From: Amoebophrya sp. A120
Taxonomy: Eukaryota; Sar; Dinophyceae; Syndiniales; Amoebophryaceae
Length of the DNA: 64,000 bases
Assembly: GCA_905178155.1 (NCBI GenBank)
Contig: CAJINV010000011.1
Span: 516,491 to 580,490, forward strand
Direction: 5' to 3'
Under the pieces are notes generated by a model. The model had not been told where the DNA came from. It did not search any database and saw only the letters and a program-made list of their open reading frames with translations. Position numbers and translations under genes: made by a program. Shown here piece after piece: positions 55,049-64,000 of this stretch (positions are counted from its first letter, which is position 1; the number at the start of each line of letters is the position of its first letter).

Positions 55049-58000
55049 TCAGCGCGACGAGTGCGGCAGGTAGCTGGTAAGACCGCTGTGCACATGCTCG
55101 AGGAGCATAGAAAGCTTTTGGTAACCATGCAGCGCATTGTTTCCCGCTTTCTTCGGGAAGTTCGACACTGCGAGATCCTCGTGGTGGCCGGTTTTGTAGT
55201 ATTTGGTCAACTCGGCGTTCCAAAATCCCGCCTCTTGGATCTGAAAAAAAAGTGGAATTCAAGATCAAGCTTTAGGCGGGAGATTAGGCTCCCCCCGCGC
55301 CCTGGCCGGGAGGCTATGTCCCGTTTATGGCGCACAATTATACTGCGGCAAATCGGCAAAAAAATGTGTACATCACCTGTAGTACCAACGGCATGAAAAG
55401 CAAAAGTGGACGACTCCTGAGTATCAGTGTTCTACTCTCTTAAGCCCAAAACAATGCTTACTTTCCCACTCCAGGGCACATGGGTCGACAACGCCGGCAC
55501 GTCCTTCCGGGATTTAGATGGACTCGCGCGTCCGTCCTTGGTTCCCACCTTGCACAAAGCTTTCGCATCTAGATAGACCTGATTGGGTCGTGTGTGTGTC
55601 TGTGTGTGATGTGTATACTCAAGCAAAAGAAGGAGTCCTGGCCTACAAATTCAAATATCAAACTGCCGGATGCTGCACGGTCAAAGTTGTGTGCCTGCTC
55701 TGGCCATCAAAAATTTGCTGAGGTACCTCATTCGGCAGGGCGTCTTCGAAACAAAACTTCTGGAGGTAGGGGTGTCGCTGGCCGTTGATACCCGCCAAAA
55801 TGCCGCCCAGCGTGATCCGGAATTGGGCCTCCGAATCCAAGTCGATGTCTCTGAACATCGGGGCGTTCTCAAAATGCTTCCCCAGCTGTTCCGTAGTAAT
55901 CCCGTTGAACTTGTCGTCGGAGAGGATCTTTTCCAACGCCTTGTCGGCCTTGCACGAGTCAATGTCCGGCAAGAGCAGCGTCATCACCAGCTTCTGCAGG
56001 CGCGGGGAAACCTTGTAGTTCTCGCAGTTCTCCTGGAACTTCTTGTAGTGGAGGTTGACCCGCTGCTCGAGTTTGGTATTCCGCGTGGTGATCGTACCGC
56101 CACCCGCCAACTTGCGCAGTGCTTGCAGGACCCGCCCCCGGACTGCACGCCACTCTTCCTGATCGGCCAGTTCGTCGCAGATGTACCCGGTTGCCGTGTC
56201 GTCCTGCCCCAACAAATCGAACAACACGAACGCGGTGTGAATGCTGTCACTGTGGTCACCATCTTCGTCGGTCAACCTGTACGCCTCCGTACCCGCGTTA
56301 TCCCTCCTCTTGGTCTTCCTCTTGGACTTAATTTTCGTTGAACCAAAATCCAAGAATTTTACCAATTATCAAATGGTGCAAACATGTCTGGGTCTGGACA
56401 ACTGTTCCAGAAATTTCACTTTGTCATACCACTTTGGTTTGTCCCAGGAGGTCTGGATTCATGCTTGCAGGGCGTCATCACTACAGGTTCTGTAGCGGCT
56501 CCTTCGCAATTGCAATGCCAACCCGGCATGAAAAATCTTCCCTTAGCATGGGCAAAAGAAGAAAGTGCTTTTGGTTCTTTTGCAACCAGTGCATTACAGA
56601 TTCATGTGTTTCATCTGACAAAATGCACCACAAAGGCGCACTCTTCCAAACTCAGATCGATATTTGCATTTGATAAGGACGGCCCGAGCACGATTTCCAC
56701 ACTCTCGCTGCGCCCACTGCAGCCCTCTTCGGGTTGTAACGTCACGTTGACTTGGTCGGTAACGCGCGCGTTTTGCATGTTCACGACGCGCTCCGCCTGG
56801 CCGGCGTTCTTGACGCGGATCTCGTTGACCACGTGGCCCGGCGGCAATTTGTAGGCGTTGTGCGCCGTGTAGAACCTGTACAGAACGTGAATGCGCTGAA
56901 CGATCGCCCATGCATTTTCCTTGAAGTTGAAGACGAGAAGCAGGAGCGCTCGCGTCCGCGATCTTTTTTCTACAACTCCCTACGATCATGCAGAACAAAC
57001 ACAAAGGGTTTTGCAAAATCAAGTTCGAAACAAAGAACAAATGGGGTACCTGACGTCGTATACGCCCTTTTCCTGTCGTTGCGCAGTTGTAAAAGACTTC
57101 GTTCCGGGGTAGATCATTTTCTTATCCAGGAGTTCCTGCACAGAGACGTTCTTCAGTTTGAAGGTCGCATTCTTTTTGCCGCACATCGCCGTATTATCCG
57201 GCTTGAGATCGCGGTGCCGCACAGACAGGGAATAACCCATGTACAGGAGGTTTCGCAACCACATTTCGATGAACGCAGAGATGTCGACCATGGTCGCGAG
57301 TTTCCGCAGGGACAGCCGCGCGGGTGCCTCCCGCTCCCCTTCTGACGGATCCGAATCCGTGTCCCCCTCCTCATCCGGCGCCCCCGGTTGGTTCTTCTCG
57401 CCATCTACTTTTGCGCCCTCGTTTTCAGCTGCGTGATCCGCATCTGCATCACCCAGTGTCGCCTGTGTGTATCGAAACGAAACGCCCACAACAGCCAGCA
57501 GGCTCTGCATTGCGTGCTTTCTACCCATGCCACTGCAGACACTGCAACCACATGCAACCTCCATCCATAAGACTCGACTACTGCAAGACAATTACATTAT
57601 AAATATACAAATAATCATCCTTCTGCAGGTGGGTCGTGGTCGGGCACCTTATGATGCACATCCCCTGAGGGAGTCTGCGGCCTTTCCTCCAACTATTGCA
57701 TAATCGAAAGACGAGGACTCCCACCCTTTCTTTCGTGTGTGGCAAGAACATACAAACAGAGCCTCGTGCTACTTGCTACGCATTTCATTTCGATAGGGCT
57801 TTCTCCATTATGACGTAGATGTTGAGCGACTTGTCACAGTAAGCAGCAAGTGGTGCAACCAGGCAGGCCTGTGTCGTTCGTTTGGTTTTTGGGATTTCAT
57901 CTTTGTTGTCTAGTAATCATTCCTACTTAAACGACGGAAGCAATGAAAAACGTCTGTCTATTTGCAGAGCGCAAATGGCTCGAAGCAGTACAAATACATC

Positions 58001-58747
58001 GAGCGCCGCCTTGGTCGCAGCCTTGTTGTTCGGACCCAACAGCCCAAAGATCAACAATTCTCGTAAGGCCGTTAACCGGGTCCGCTCGCCCTTCATGTTC
58101 AGCTTCGCCGTGGGATATCGAATGCAAATATGTCTGGGTCTGGAAGATTGCGAGATTTGTGATGCACTTTTTGCTTTCTCCAAGCTCCACAGAGTGCGTA
58201 AACGTGGTGCAGATTTTAGCATCACAAGTTGAAGCTCTGCCGCGTCTTGGTAGTGCCTATAATACTGCATGAAGAAATTCATCCCCTCTCAGGGAGCAGC
58301 ATGGCCAGAAGTAAGTAAGCATCTTTTGCGAGTCAGGCAAGACAGCTTTCTGTGTGACCCGCAACACGCATGAAAAGAGCCCATTCTTCCAGACCCAGAC
58401 ATATTTGCAGTGCGTACTGGGATCATCTTCACCATTAGATCGACGTCGCATGGCAATGTTGTCCCCTTTCCGCGCACCACGTACAATTGGTTGATTTCCT
58501 GCGTAACGCAGGGCTTTTCAAAGACCACCACGTCCGATATCAAAAACGGGAATGGAAAACGGCTGAACTCGTAACTCTCCTTTTCGAAGTTGAAGCTGAC
58601 TGTCTCTGTGGACACGAACAGCATTCTCCGCTCCCGTTCCTCGTCGGCCATTGTATCTAAGTACCTGCGACAGGTTTCGTCACGTATAATTTGTTCCTCT
58701 TCCTCCGTACCAAAATGCTCCCGAACATGCCAGCAATACATGATCAT
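55049..58747 (-). CDS. Divergent protein kinase with a large insert between HRD and DFG, 2 introner elements
   Basis: Predicted Ser/Thr-type protein kinase. Exons, in transcript order: about 58747-58418 (5' limit uncertain), 58110-57998, 57462-57050, 56875-56676, 56361-55727, 55578-55462, 55240-55049. The N-lobe has a Gly-loop-like VVRGKGTT and the beta-3 lysine in LMVKMIP; a helix C candidate is RTRLTALRELLIFGLL. The catalytic loop is RHRDLKPDN and the metal-binding motif is KFLDFGSTK, so all key residues are present. About 118 residues separate HRD-KPDN from DFG where kinases normally have about 12. After DFG come GTEAYRL and HTAFVLFDLL, a plausible activation segment and helix F. The C-terminal exons ending AGFWNAELTKYYKTGHH are shared with the paralogue at 47835. 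Four or more introns are GT-AG. ATG 58747 is provisional; upstream exons may exist. Confidence 0.78.
56367..56675. mobile_element. Introner element, family 1, three codons before the kinase DFG motif
   Basis: 309 bp, with GTCTGGGTCTGGACAAC at the left and GATATTTGCATTTGATA at the right. The 5-bp flanks have diverged (CCAAT, AGGAC). Removing element plus 5 nt gives G-P-S-L-K-F-L-D-F-G in frame, so accurate removal is needed for kinase function. Confidence 0.82.
58116..58417. mobile_element. Introner element, family 1, after the kinase beta-3 lysine
   Basis: About 302 bp, TATCGAATGC to GCAGTGCGTA(C), with intact TCTGGGTCTGGA boxes. Flanks TGGGA (exact) or GTGGG/CTGGG. Exact removal of element plus 5 nt would shift frame and give an early stop; one extra nucleotide must be kept to join K-M-I-P to T-A-K-L-N. 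It is the only copy here that breaks the rule. Confidence 0.78.
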
Positions 58748-58759
58748 GACTTCGTCCAC

Positions 58760-60478
58760 AAAAGTATATGAAACTACGCATCACAGCACGCAGTGTACCG
58801 CCACCACGTGGCATGAAAAGAGGAGTATACCTGTCTTTTCCTGGCTTAACAACTCGTGCGGGTGTAGTGTTTGCGGACGAGTGTGGGTGTAGTGTTTCAC
58901 GTACCCTGTCGTAAATTTTTTCAGTAAATGCGACCTATGATCGGCATCCTCAGACTGCTACCCACAACAGCTGCACCAATTTCAAGTATACTTTATGCAT
59001 GTCATGTAAGTATTGCGCTATCACATCGAAGTCGAGCATAGAAGTACTGTAGAACGTCGCAAAACAATATACCTGGTCTCTGACCCGTTCTCCCCGGCCT
59101 CAACTTCTCCTCGGGCGCTCGTCTTGCTTTAGCTTTGTGGTCTAGCTGCCTCCCCTCTGCTTCTGTTATTTCATTTGGGGTTTCATTTCCGCAGACATCA
59201 GCTTGTCATTTCAAATTCGCACTGGCTGCATCAAGAATCACGTATGCGTATCCCAATACATTGTGTCAGTATCATTCCACTTCTATCGAAGAACGCAAAG
59301 CACCATACTGCCCTACCACTCCGGTGCGAGCCAAAGAAGACTTTGTGCTTGTTGCTGCGCCGCGCCGCGACGTTGCCAGAAACTCTCTGCGAGGAAGGGA
59401 ACACCGAGAAGGCGCGCACTGTGCTGTACAACTTAGCGTGGTGAATGAAAAAAAAAACGCTTAAGTACCGTCCTAGATGAGTTAAAATGAAAATCAAACG
59501 CAAACCCCTTGTAAATCTAGATTCGTATTCGAAGACAACCGAAACATGACGAAGACGTTCCGCGACGCACGTGGATCCAGATCTTGTTCACGAGCATGGC
59601 AGATCTTGCTAGTGACCGAGCTACGAGAGAAATCGAGGATCGTTTTTGCCACGTACCTTTTTTTCCACGACCGAGCCTTTCGGCAATTTTCCAATGACGT
59701 CGATGGAACGAGTAGTAGCTACACGAGTCTATATATGGCCACTTTTCTTGAGCAACGAGCGACTATCTACTGAATGATCGGACGAGGGGCGTTATTAATG
59801 CGCAAGAATATTGTTGTCAAAATACTAATATCGATGCTTATAGTACAAAATCATAAATATTTTGCGCGAAACGACATACAGAAACATAAGATAGGGCCGA
59901 TTTGAAGACGAATCACGATTTTGTTTTTGATCGTCAGCAGCTTTCTCTCAGGTTGGAACTACACACCTCTCGTCGGCAACAATTTGAACCAATTTGCAAC
60001 AGTGATCGTTTTTGTTCTGTTCTCTCATCGACTAGTTCTATTCTACAATACTAGCGAGTTTGCGATTTTGCGACATTTGGAAAGCCGGCCCTATTTGCAC
60101 TTTTGAGCAGTCGAACACTAGGAAAAACTTTAGAGCTCGAGAGGAAGAAAGAGGCGGAAGAGCCACCGAAGCGCGTCAAGTCAACATCATAATCTACTCA
60201 TAGTTCACGTGAGAAAATTAATAAACCTGTGGTTGTCCCTGATATGGCGCGGGAACCAACGGTCTCGCTCTCTATACATTCTGTTTCTCACCGTCCTTGA
60301 CGTAGGTGCTTTTTCAGCAACAACATTGACACCTTTTTGCGTATTAAATCAACATACTTAGTTTTCAGCGAAGTTCATTTCATTCTCGTCCAAAACACAG
60401 TCTTCTATTTTGCACCATTGCCACCAACCCAGTGATGTGCCTGCTGTTCCTACCTCCTCGGCGGGATCTATCTTTTTC
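58760..60478. other. Intergenic stretch
   Basis: Spacer between the kinase gene and the 3' end of the 768-aa gene. A minus-strand frame near 59690-59640 ending at a GT could be a 5' exon of the kinase gene, but I cannot link it. No introner ends or RNA gene seen. Confidence 0.4.
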
Positions 60479-63400
60479 TCACTGCAGGTCGGGCATCCGG
60501 AAGCCCACCCGGATGGTTATGGGCGCGTCCAGCGGCTCGTTAGTGGCCCGCCGGTGCCTGTCGACGGCGCGCAGAAGGTCCAACCACTATGACAATGCAC
60601 AACTCGTCCCGCCCCTCCTTGTCATTTGTAGTTTTTGTTTTGCATGGGCAGCAATACAAACACCCTCATTATCATGTGGAGCCTGTGCATGACACGTTCT
60701 CGCGCATGCGCGTACTTTAGTACTGTTTGATCTTTATTTGCGGAATCTGTCATGCAAATGGTACCACAGGGCAGCGCTTGGATTTTTTGGTCAATCGCAT
60801 GAGAAATGAGGGGAAGGGCGGGTACTACTCGCTGTGCACCCTCATAACCACGTGTCAGTTTCGCAGAGAATCCGCGGATTCCGCTCCTCAGCCGATGCTT
60901 CCGGCTCGCTCTCCCCCACGAAATCGTGGTCATCCAGCGGCACTGCGTCCGCGTTTCCAGAAATGCCGTCTGGGTGGTCATCGTCCTCCATCGGCACCAC
61001 ATCCGCGCAGCTACCGGCGGTGCCCGAGGTCTCGTCGGGCTGGTTTGTCCCGCCCGCGCCGTCGGAACAGCGGCCATTCGCGGACTCATCCTCCTCTCTC
61101 TCCTCGCCATCACTGTCGTCGCCATCTATGCCTTGCTCAGATGTTACAATCTCGAACGTTTACAATTATAAAAATCCGGATTTGTGCTGCTAGAAGAACT
61201 TCTCGTCAGCAATCACAAACACAATTTGACCTTACTGTGACACAGTAAGGTCAGATTGTGATTCCGCATGACAAGTGCCAACCACGTCAGAATTCTGTTC
61301 TGGTGAAATTTGCGGATGCAAAAAATGCAAGACTCTCTATGTTCCTCATGCTGTTCTTCATCCAAGGTAAATTCCAGACTCTATTGCAACGCTTTAGATT
61401 GTAACACCTGACAAGGTCATACGATCGCTGACGCTTTTTTCCTTCTCGTCCTCCGCTGGGGAAGGTTCCTCAAAGAGTCCGTCCACCGAGAAGGAGAGGT
61501 GCTCGAAAGTGCGGTTTTTGTAGGCAGCACGGTCCGCGGTCGGGACGTGAAGGGACTCGCACCAGCTTCTGGCTTCGTCAAAGTGAAGTTTCAGCAGCTG
61601 CTGCCCTTCGGGAGTCCGGGTCCCCTGCACAAGCTGTACTAGGGTGCGGAGCTCGCTGACGCATGCCTTCGCTTTCGATCTGGTAGCAACATCAGGGACG
61701 CGGAACTCGCATTCGCGCTCCAAGTTGGTCACGTAGACTGCTGTTGTGCCTCTTACCTTGATTTCGATGGCGTCCGCCGCGGGGTCGGGAGCCGCGTCCC
61801 CCGGAAAGATAACCTGCACGTCGGCATCAAGCAGTCCAAACGCGCCCAGCGAAGCGTTCTGCGAGGGAGATTGCGCCCCTTGGACCTCCAGCGAGATGAA
61901 GGTACCGGAAATGGTGTCTACTTCGAAAATAGCAACGGTGTGCTTCTGCTCGAACCTGAAGCGCGGTTTGACGGAGAACGGATCGACCCGCGGCAACTTG
62001 GATACTCGCCCAACAGGTCGTGCCCCGACGAGTTGACGCCGCGGCGGCGTCATGTTTTCTGTCCTCCACAAGACCTTCTGATCGTACATGAGGTGATGCA
62101 GTTTGTCATTTGTTTTGTCCCACCGCTGCTTGTCTACTTCCTTGGCGAAATTGAGACGCACTGAGCCAGCTGGTAGCCCCCACGCTGCTTCCATTTTTCC
62201 GGGGAGACCCTCCGCGAACTCTTGCGCCAAAATGTCAAGCTCACGAGAAAGCGCGTCGTGGAGAGTGTGCAGCACGTAGAATTCTTCGTGCAAGTCTCCG
62301 TATACACGAGCGCGATCTTCGGGTAAATATTAAGTTTGCTTCGCAATTCTGCGGCACTTTTTTTCTGCGACCTAAAGATAAGAAAATAACACACTTAATA
62401 GCTTCTCATCATGTCATCTCGTACTAAATACAATTGCAAAAATCTGAAAGAATGTACCCTCAAGAAGCTCGACAATCAGCTGCCGTCCACTCGCAATCAC
62501 CATTCCCCCTACATTCTCAAGACGAAACTCCACGGAGGGTGCCAGAAGATGCGACTCCTTCGGCTCCACGAACTCCGGCTTGTTGTAGCAAACACAAGCA
62601 CCAACCCGTTCCCCCGAAGAGCCGGACCACTTCGCAACAATTCGGTGCATGATGGAGGAGTGACTAGCTGGCTTCCCGCTGGTGGGTGCCGTTCGAGCTG
62701 CTTCCCAGATGCCATCTACCTCCTCCTCGTAGCAGTCCCGCACCCGCTGCAGATCGGAGATGATGTCGTCTAGCGCCTCGCGCGGCTTCTTGTAGCAATC
62801 TTTATTCGCCACCTCCCGAAGCAGCTTGTCGTATTCGACCAGTTTCTCCGCGCGCTGGTATTCCTCGGTCGTGGCCGATATGCATTGCAAATTATATCGA
62901 TCTAGGTCTAAAAGAGCTCAAACTTGTCATGCTAAATCTGGAACCCGGAACCCTGAGGTGAGGTTGTCATGCTAAATCTGGATGGTGCAAAAATCTGTGT
63001 TGCGTGTCAATACCAAAATTTGCGCAGTTTTCTGACCAAGTTGAGGGGAAATTTCCCGTGCATGGTAAGCATGTTGCAGATCTACTCACGGAATCTGTCA
63101 ACATGCTAGGTTCTGCATTCCAGACCTCCACCTCATGGTCATGGGTCGTGAAAAACCTGCATCATGACAAGTCTTGCATTCTACTTCAAGACCCAGATCG
63201 ATATTTGCAGATGATAGACGAGGCTGCAGCGGTGTACTGCAGACACTTCCAAAGCCCCGGCTTCTTTTTGAAAGCGTCGTCGACCACACCTGCGGTCGGA
63301 TTGCTCGTCGTGGTTCCAGAAGATTCCCCCGAGAGAATTCGTCCTGCTGTCTCATTGTGTCCTTCATGTTCATTGTCATCAGATGCCGGCTCAGTCTTGC

Positions 63401-63833
63401 GGAACCAGTCGTGTTGCAGACCCACGGCCGCCGCAAGCTTCTCCGCCACCTGGAAACTACAGGTCGTCAAATAAGCAGCGGGCAAGATCGTCAGTACGGC
63501 TCCAGGCTCCAGCAGGACAAAAGACGGCGCGGCGCCGAATTTCTTAGGGTTTGGTCCCTCGATGGCGCCCGCGAGTGGTTCGGTCAAAGGGTTAATAACA
63601 TTGGAGGAAGATGATTTTTCGGAGGGCGCACTGGGGCGGACCGCACGCACCCTCTGCACCAACGCGTCATACGCCGGACTCCCTGGCTCCCACCCCATCG
63701 CGGCTTCCAACGCAGATCGCGTGAAAAACGCGCCTTCTTCAGGCACGGAGAAATGCCGGAGCTGCATGTCGGAAGCAGCCTGGGCGGCGGCGGTGGTAAC
63801 GGAGTTTTTCACTTTTGAAGATGCCATCTTCAT
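60479..63833 (-). CDS. Hypothetical protein, 768 aa, three introner elements
   Basis: Function not recognised. Exons 63833-63217, 62873-62458, 62316-61422, 61121-60847 and 60582-60479 total 2,307 nt in one frame. One intron (62317-62457) is GT-AG in phase 1 (donor GTACATTC, acceptor ACCCGAAG with a weak pyrimidine tract); the other three are introner elements. It begins MKMASSKVKNSVTTAAAQAA. An early segment, KKFGAAPSFVLLEPGAVLTI, has a partial copy near 49200. The middle is helical and charged (YDKLLREVANKDCYKKPREA). A beta-rich region follows (FRFEQKHTVAIFEVDTISGT), then a strongly acidic tail (DDSDGEEREEDES) and a short C-terminus ending GFRMPDLQ. No membrane segment or enzyme motif is seen. 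Confidence 0.78.
60588..60846. mobile_element. Introner element, family 4
   Basis: 259 bp, TATGACAATGCACAAC and inverse. Perfect duplication ACCAC. Removal gives T-D-T-W-L-D-L-L and opens the last exon. Confidence 0.95.
61127..61421. mobile_element. Introner element, family 2
   Basis: 295 bp, starting TATGCCTTGCTCAGATGTTA and ending with the inverse GTAACACCTGACAAGGTCATA. Flanks CCATC and CGATC match at 4 of 5. Removal gives V-S-D-R-D-D-S-D. Confidence 0.93.
62879..63216. mobile_element. Introner element, family 1
   Basis: 338 bp, TATGCATTGC to GCAGATGATA, with a diverged core (GATCTAGGTCTAAAAG against CTTCAAGACCCAGATC). Flanks GCCGA and GACGA match at 4 of 5. Removal gives A-A-S-S-T-T-E-E. 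Confidence 0.92.
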
Positions 63834-64000
63834 CTATAATTTCACGGAAAGGTCTTATTTCGAAAGAAAAACAAAACGGGAACTTTCTCTGAACAAAAAC
63901 TTTCTTTGTGCCACAATTTTTGGGGAACAACGAGGGTTGACTGTATGCGAGCAAAAATTCCTTGTCCGAGTCTTTTCGATCATTTATTCTATCGAGTTCG

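Noticed and set aside
59494-59790. Possible 5' exon of the kinase gene near 59640-59690 (minus)
   Set aside because: A short frame ends at a GT donor, but it lacks a clear ATG and I cannot find a matching acceptor and phase upstream of 58747.
2350-63220. Dense inverted repeats read as a CRISPR array, or as riboswitches and terminators
   Set aside because: Units are not regularly spaced short direct repeats. The ends are inverted, have 5-bp duplications and coincide with intron positions in eukaryotic genes.
1-64000. tRNA, rRNA or snRNA genes
   Set aside because: I looked for conserved tRNA box patterns, rRNA cores and U-snRNA motifs while reading and found none I could defend; a covariance-model scan would be decisive.

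Overview
This is a nuclear, spliceosomal eukaryotic window. The most likely source is a dinoflagellate-lineage protist, and an Amoebophrya-like (Syndiniales) parasite fits best. Three things point there. Every gene I can support lies on the minus strand, as in the unidirectional gene arrays of dinoflagellates. Ordinary GT-AG introns sit next to very many transposon-like 'introner elements' (IEs) whose ends are not GT-AG. The spaces between genes hold GC-rich repeats and satellites. The organism call rests on these features and on what is known of introners in that lineage, not on a marker gene.

The dominant feature is a set of 41 IEs of about 150-370 bp. Each runs from TAT to ATA, has long imperfect terminal inverted repeats (TIRs), and 35 of the 41 are flanked by a 5-bp target-site duplication (22 perfect, 13 with one mismatch). 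I sort them into about eight families by TIR. In seven genes, removing each of 36 elements plus one 5-bp copy leaves one open reading frame from ATG to stop with a total length divisible by three. The elements therefore behave as introns whose boundaries are set by the duplication.

Layout, left to right: a 1.05-kb TIR element (1104-2155). An FkbM-type methyltransferase gene (2203-6747) split by 11 IEs, which make up about 61% of it. Two genes without IEs: a Ser-rich hypothetical protein (8818-11136) and an Abitram/FAM206-like protein (11779-12987). A 1,074-aa Ser/coiled-coil protein gene (14067-21974) with 3 IEs and a 3.9-kb repeat-filled first intron that carries extra copies of its own 3' splice acceptor. 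A 680-aa unknown protein (22867-25219). The transcription coactivator MBF1 (27412-28458), with one IE inside its helix-turn-helix domain. A 347-aa unknown protein (29634-31468). Two adjacent coiled-coil genes (32409-39468 and 39796-44343) with 8 IEs each.

The right third starts with a 1.33-kb GC-rich tandem repeat (44640-47515). It is followed by the 3' part of a kinase-like gene (47835-49040), a 118-bp satellite containing an assembly gap (51625-52660), a poorly resolved coding region (52643-53110), a divergent protein kinase gene (55049-58747) paralogous to the 47835 gene, and a 768-aa unknown protein (60479-63833).

For IE junctions, exon coordinates follow one convention: the transcript-upstream copy of the 5-bp duplication is kept as exon. 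The true splice point can slide within the duplication.
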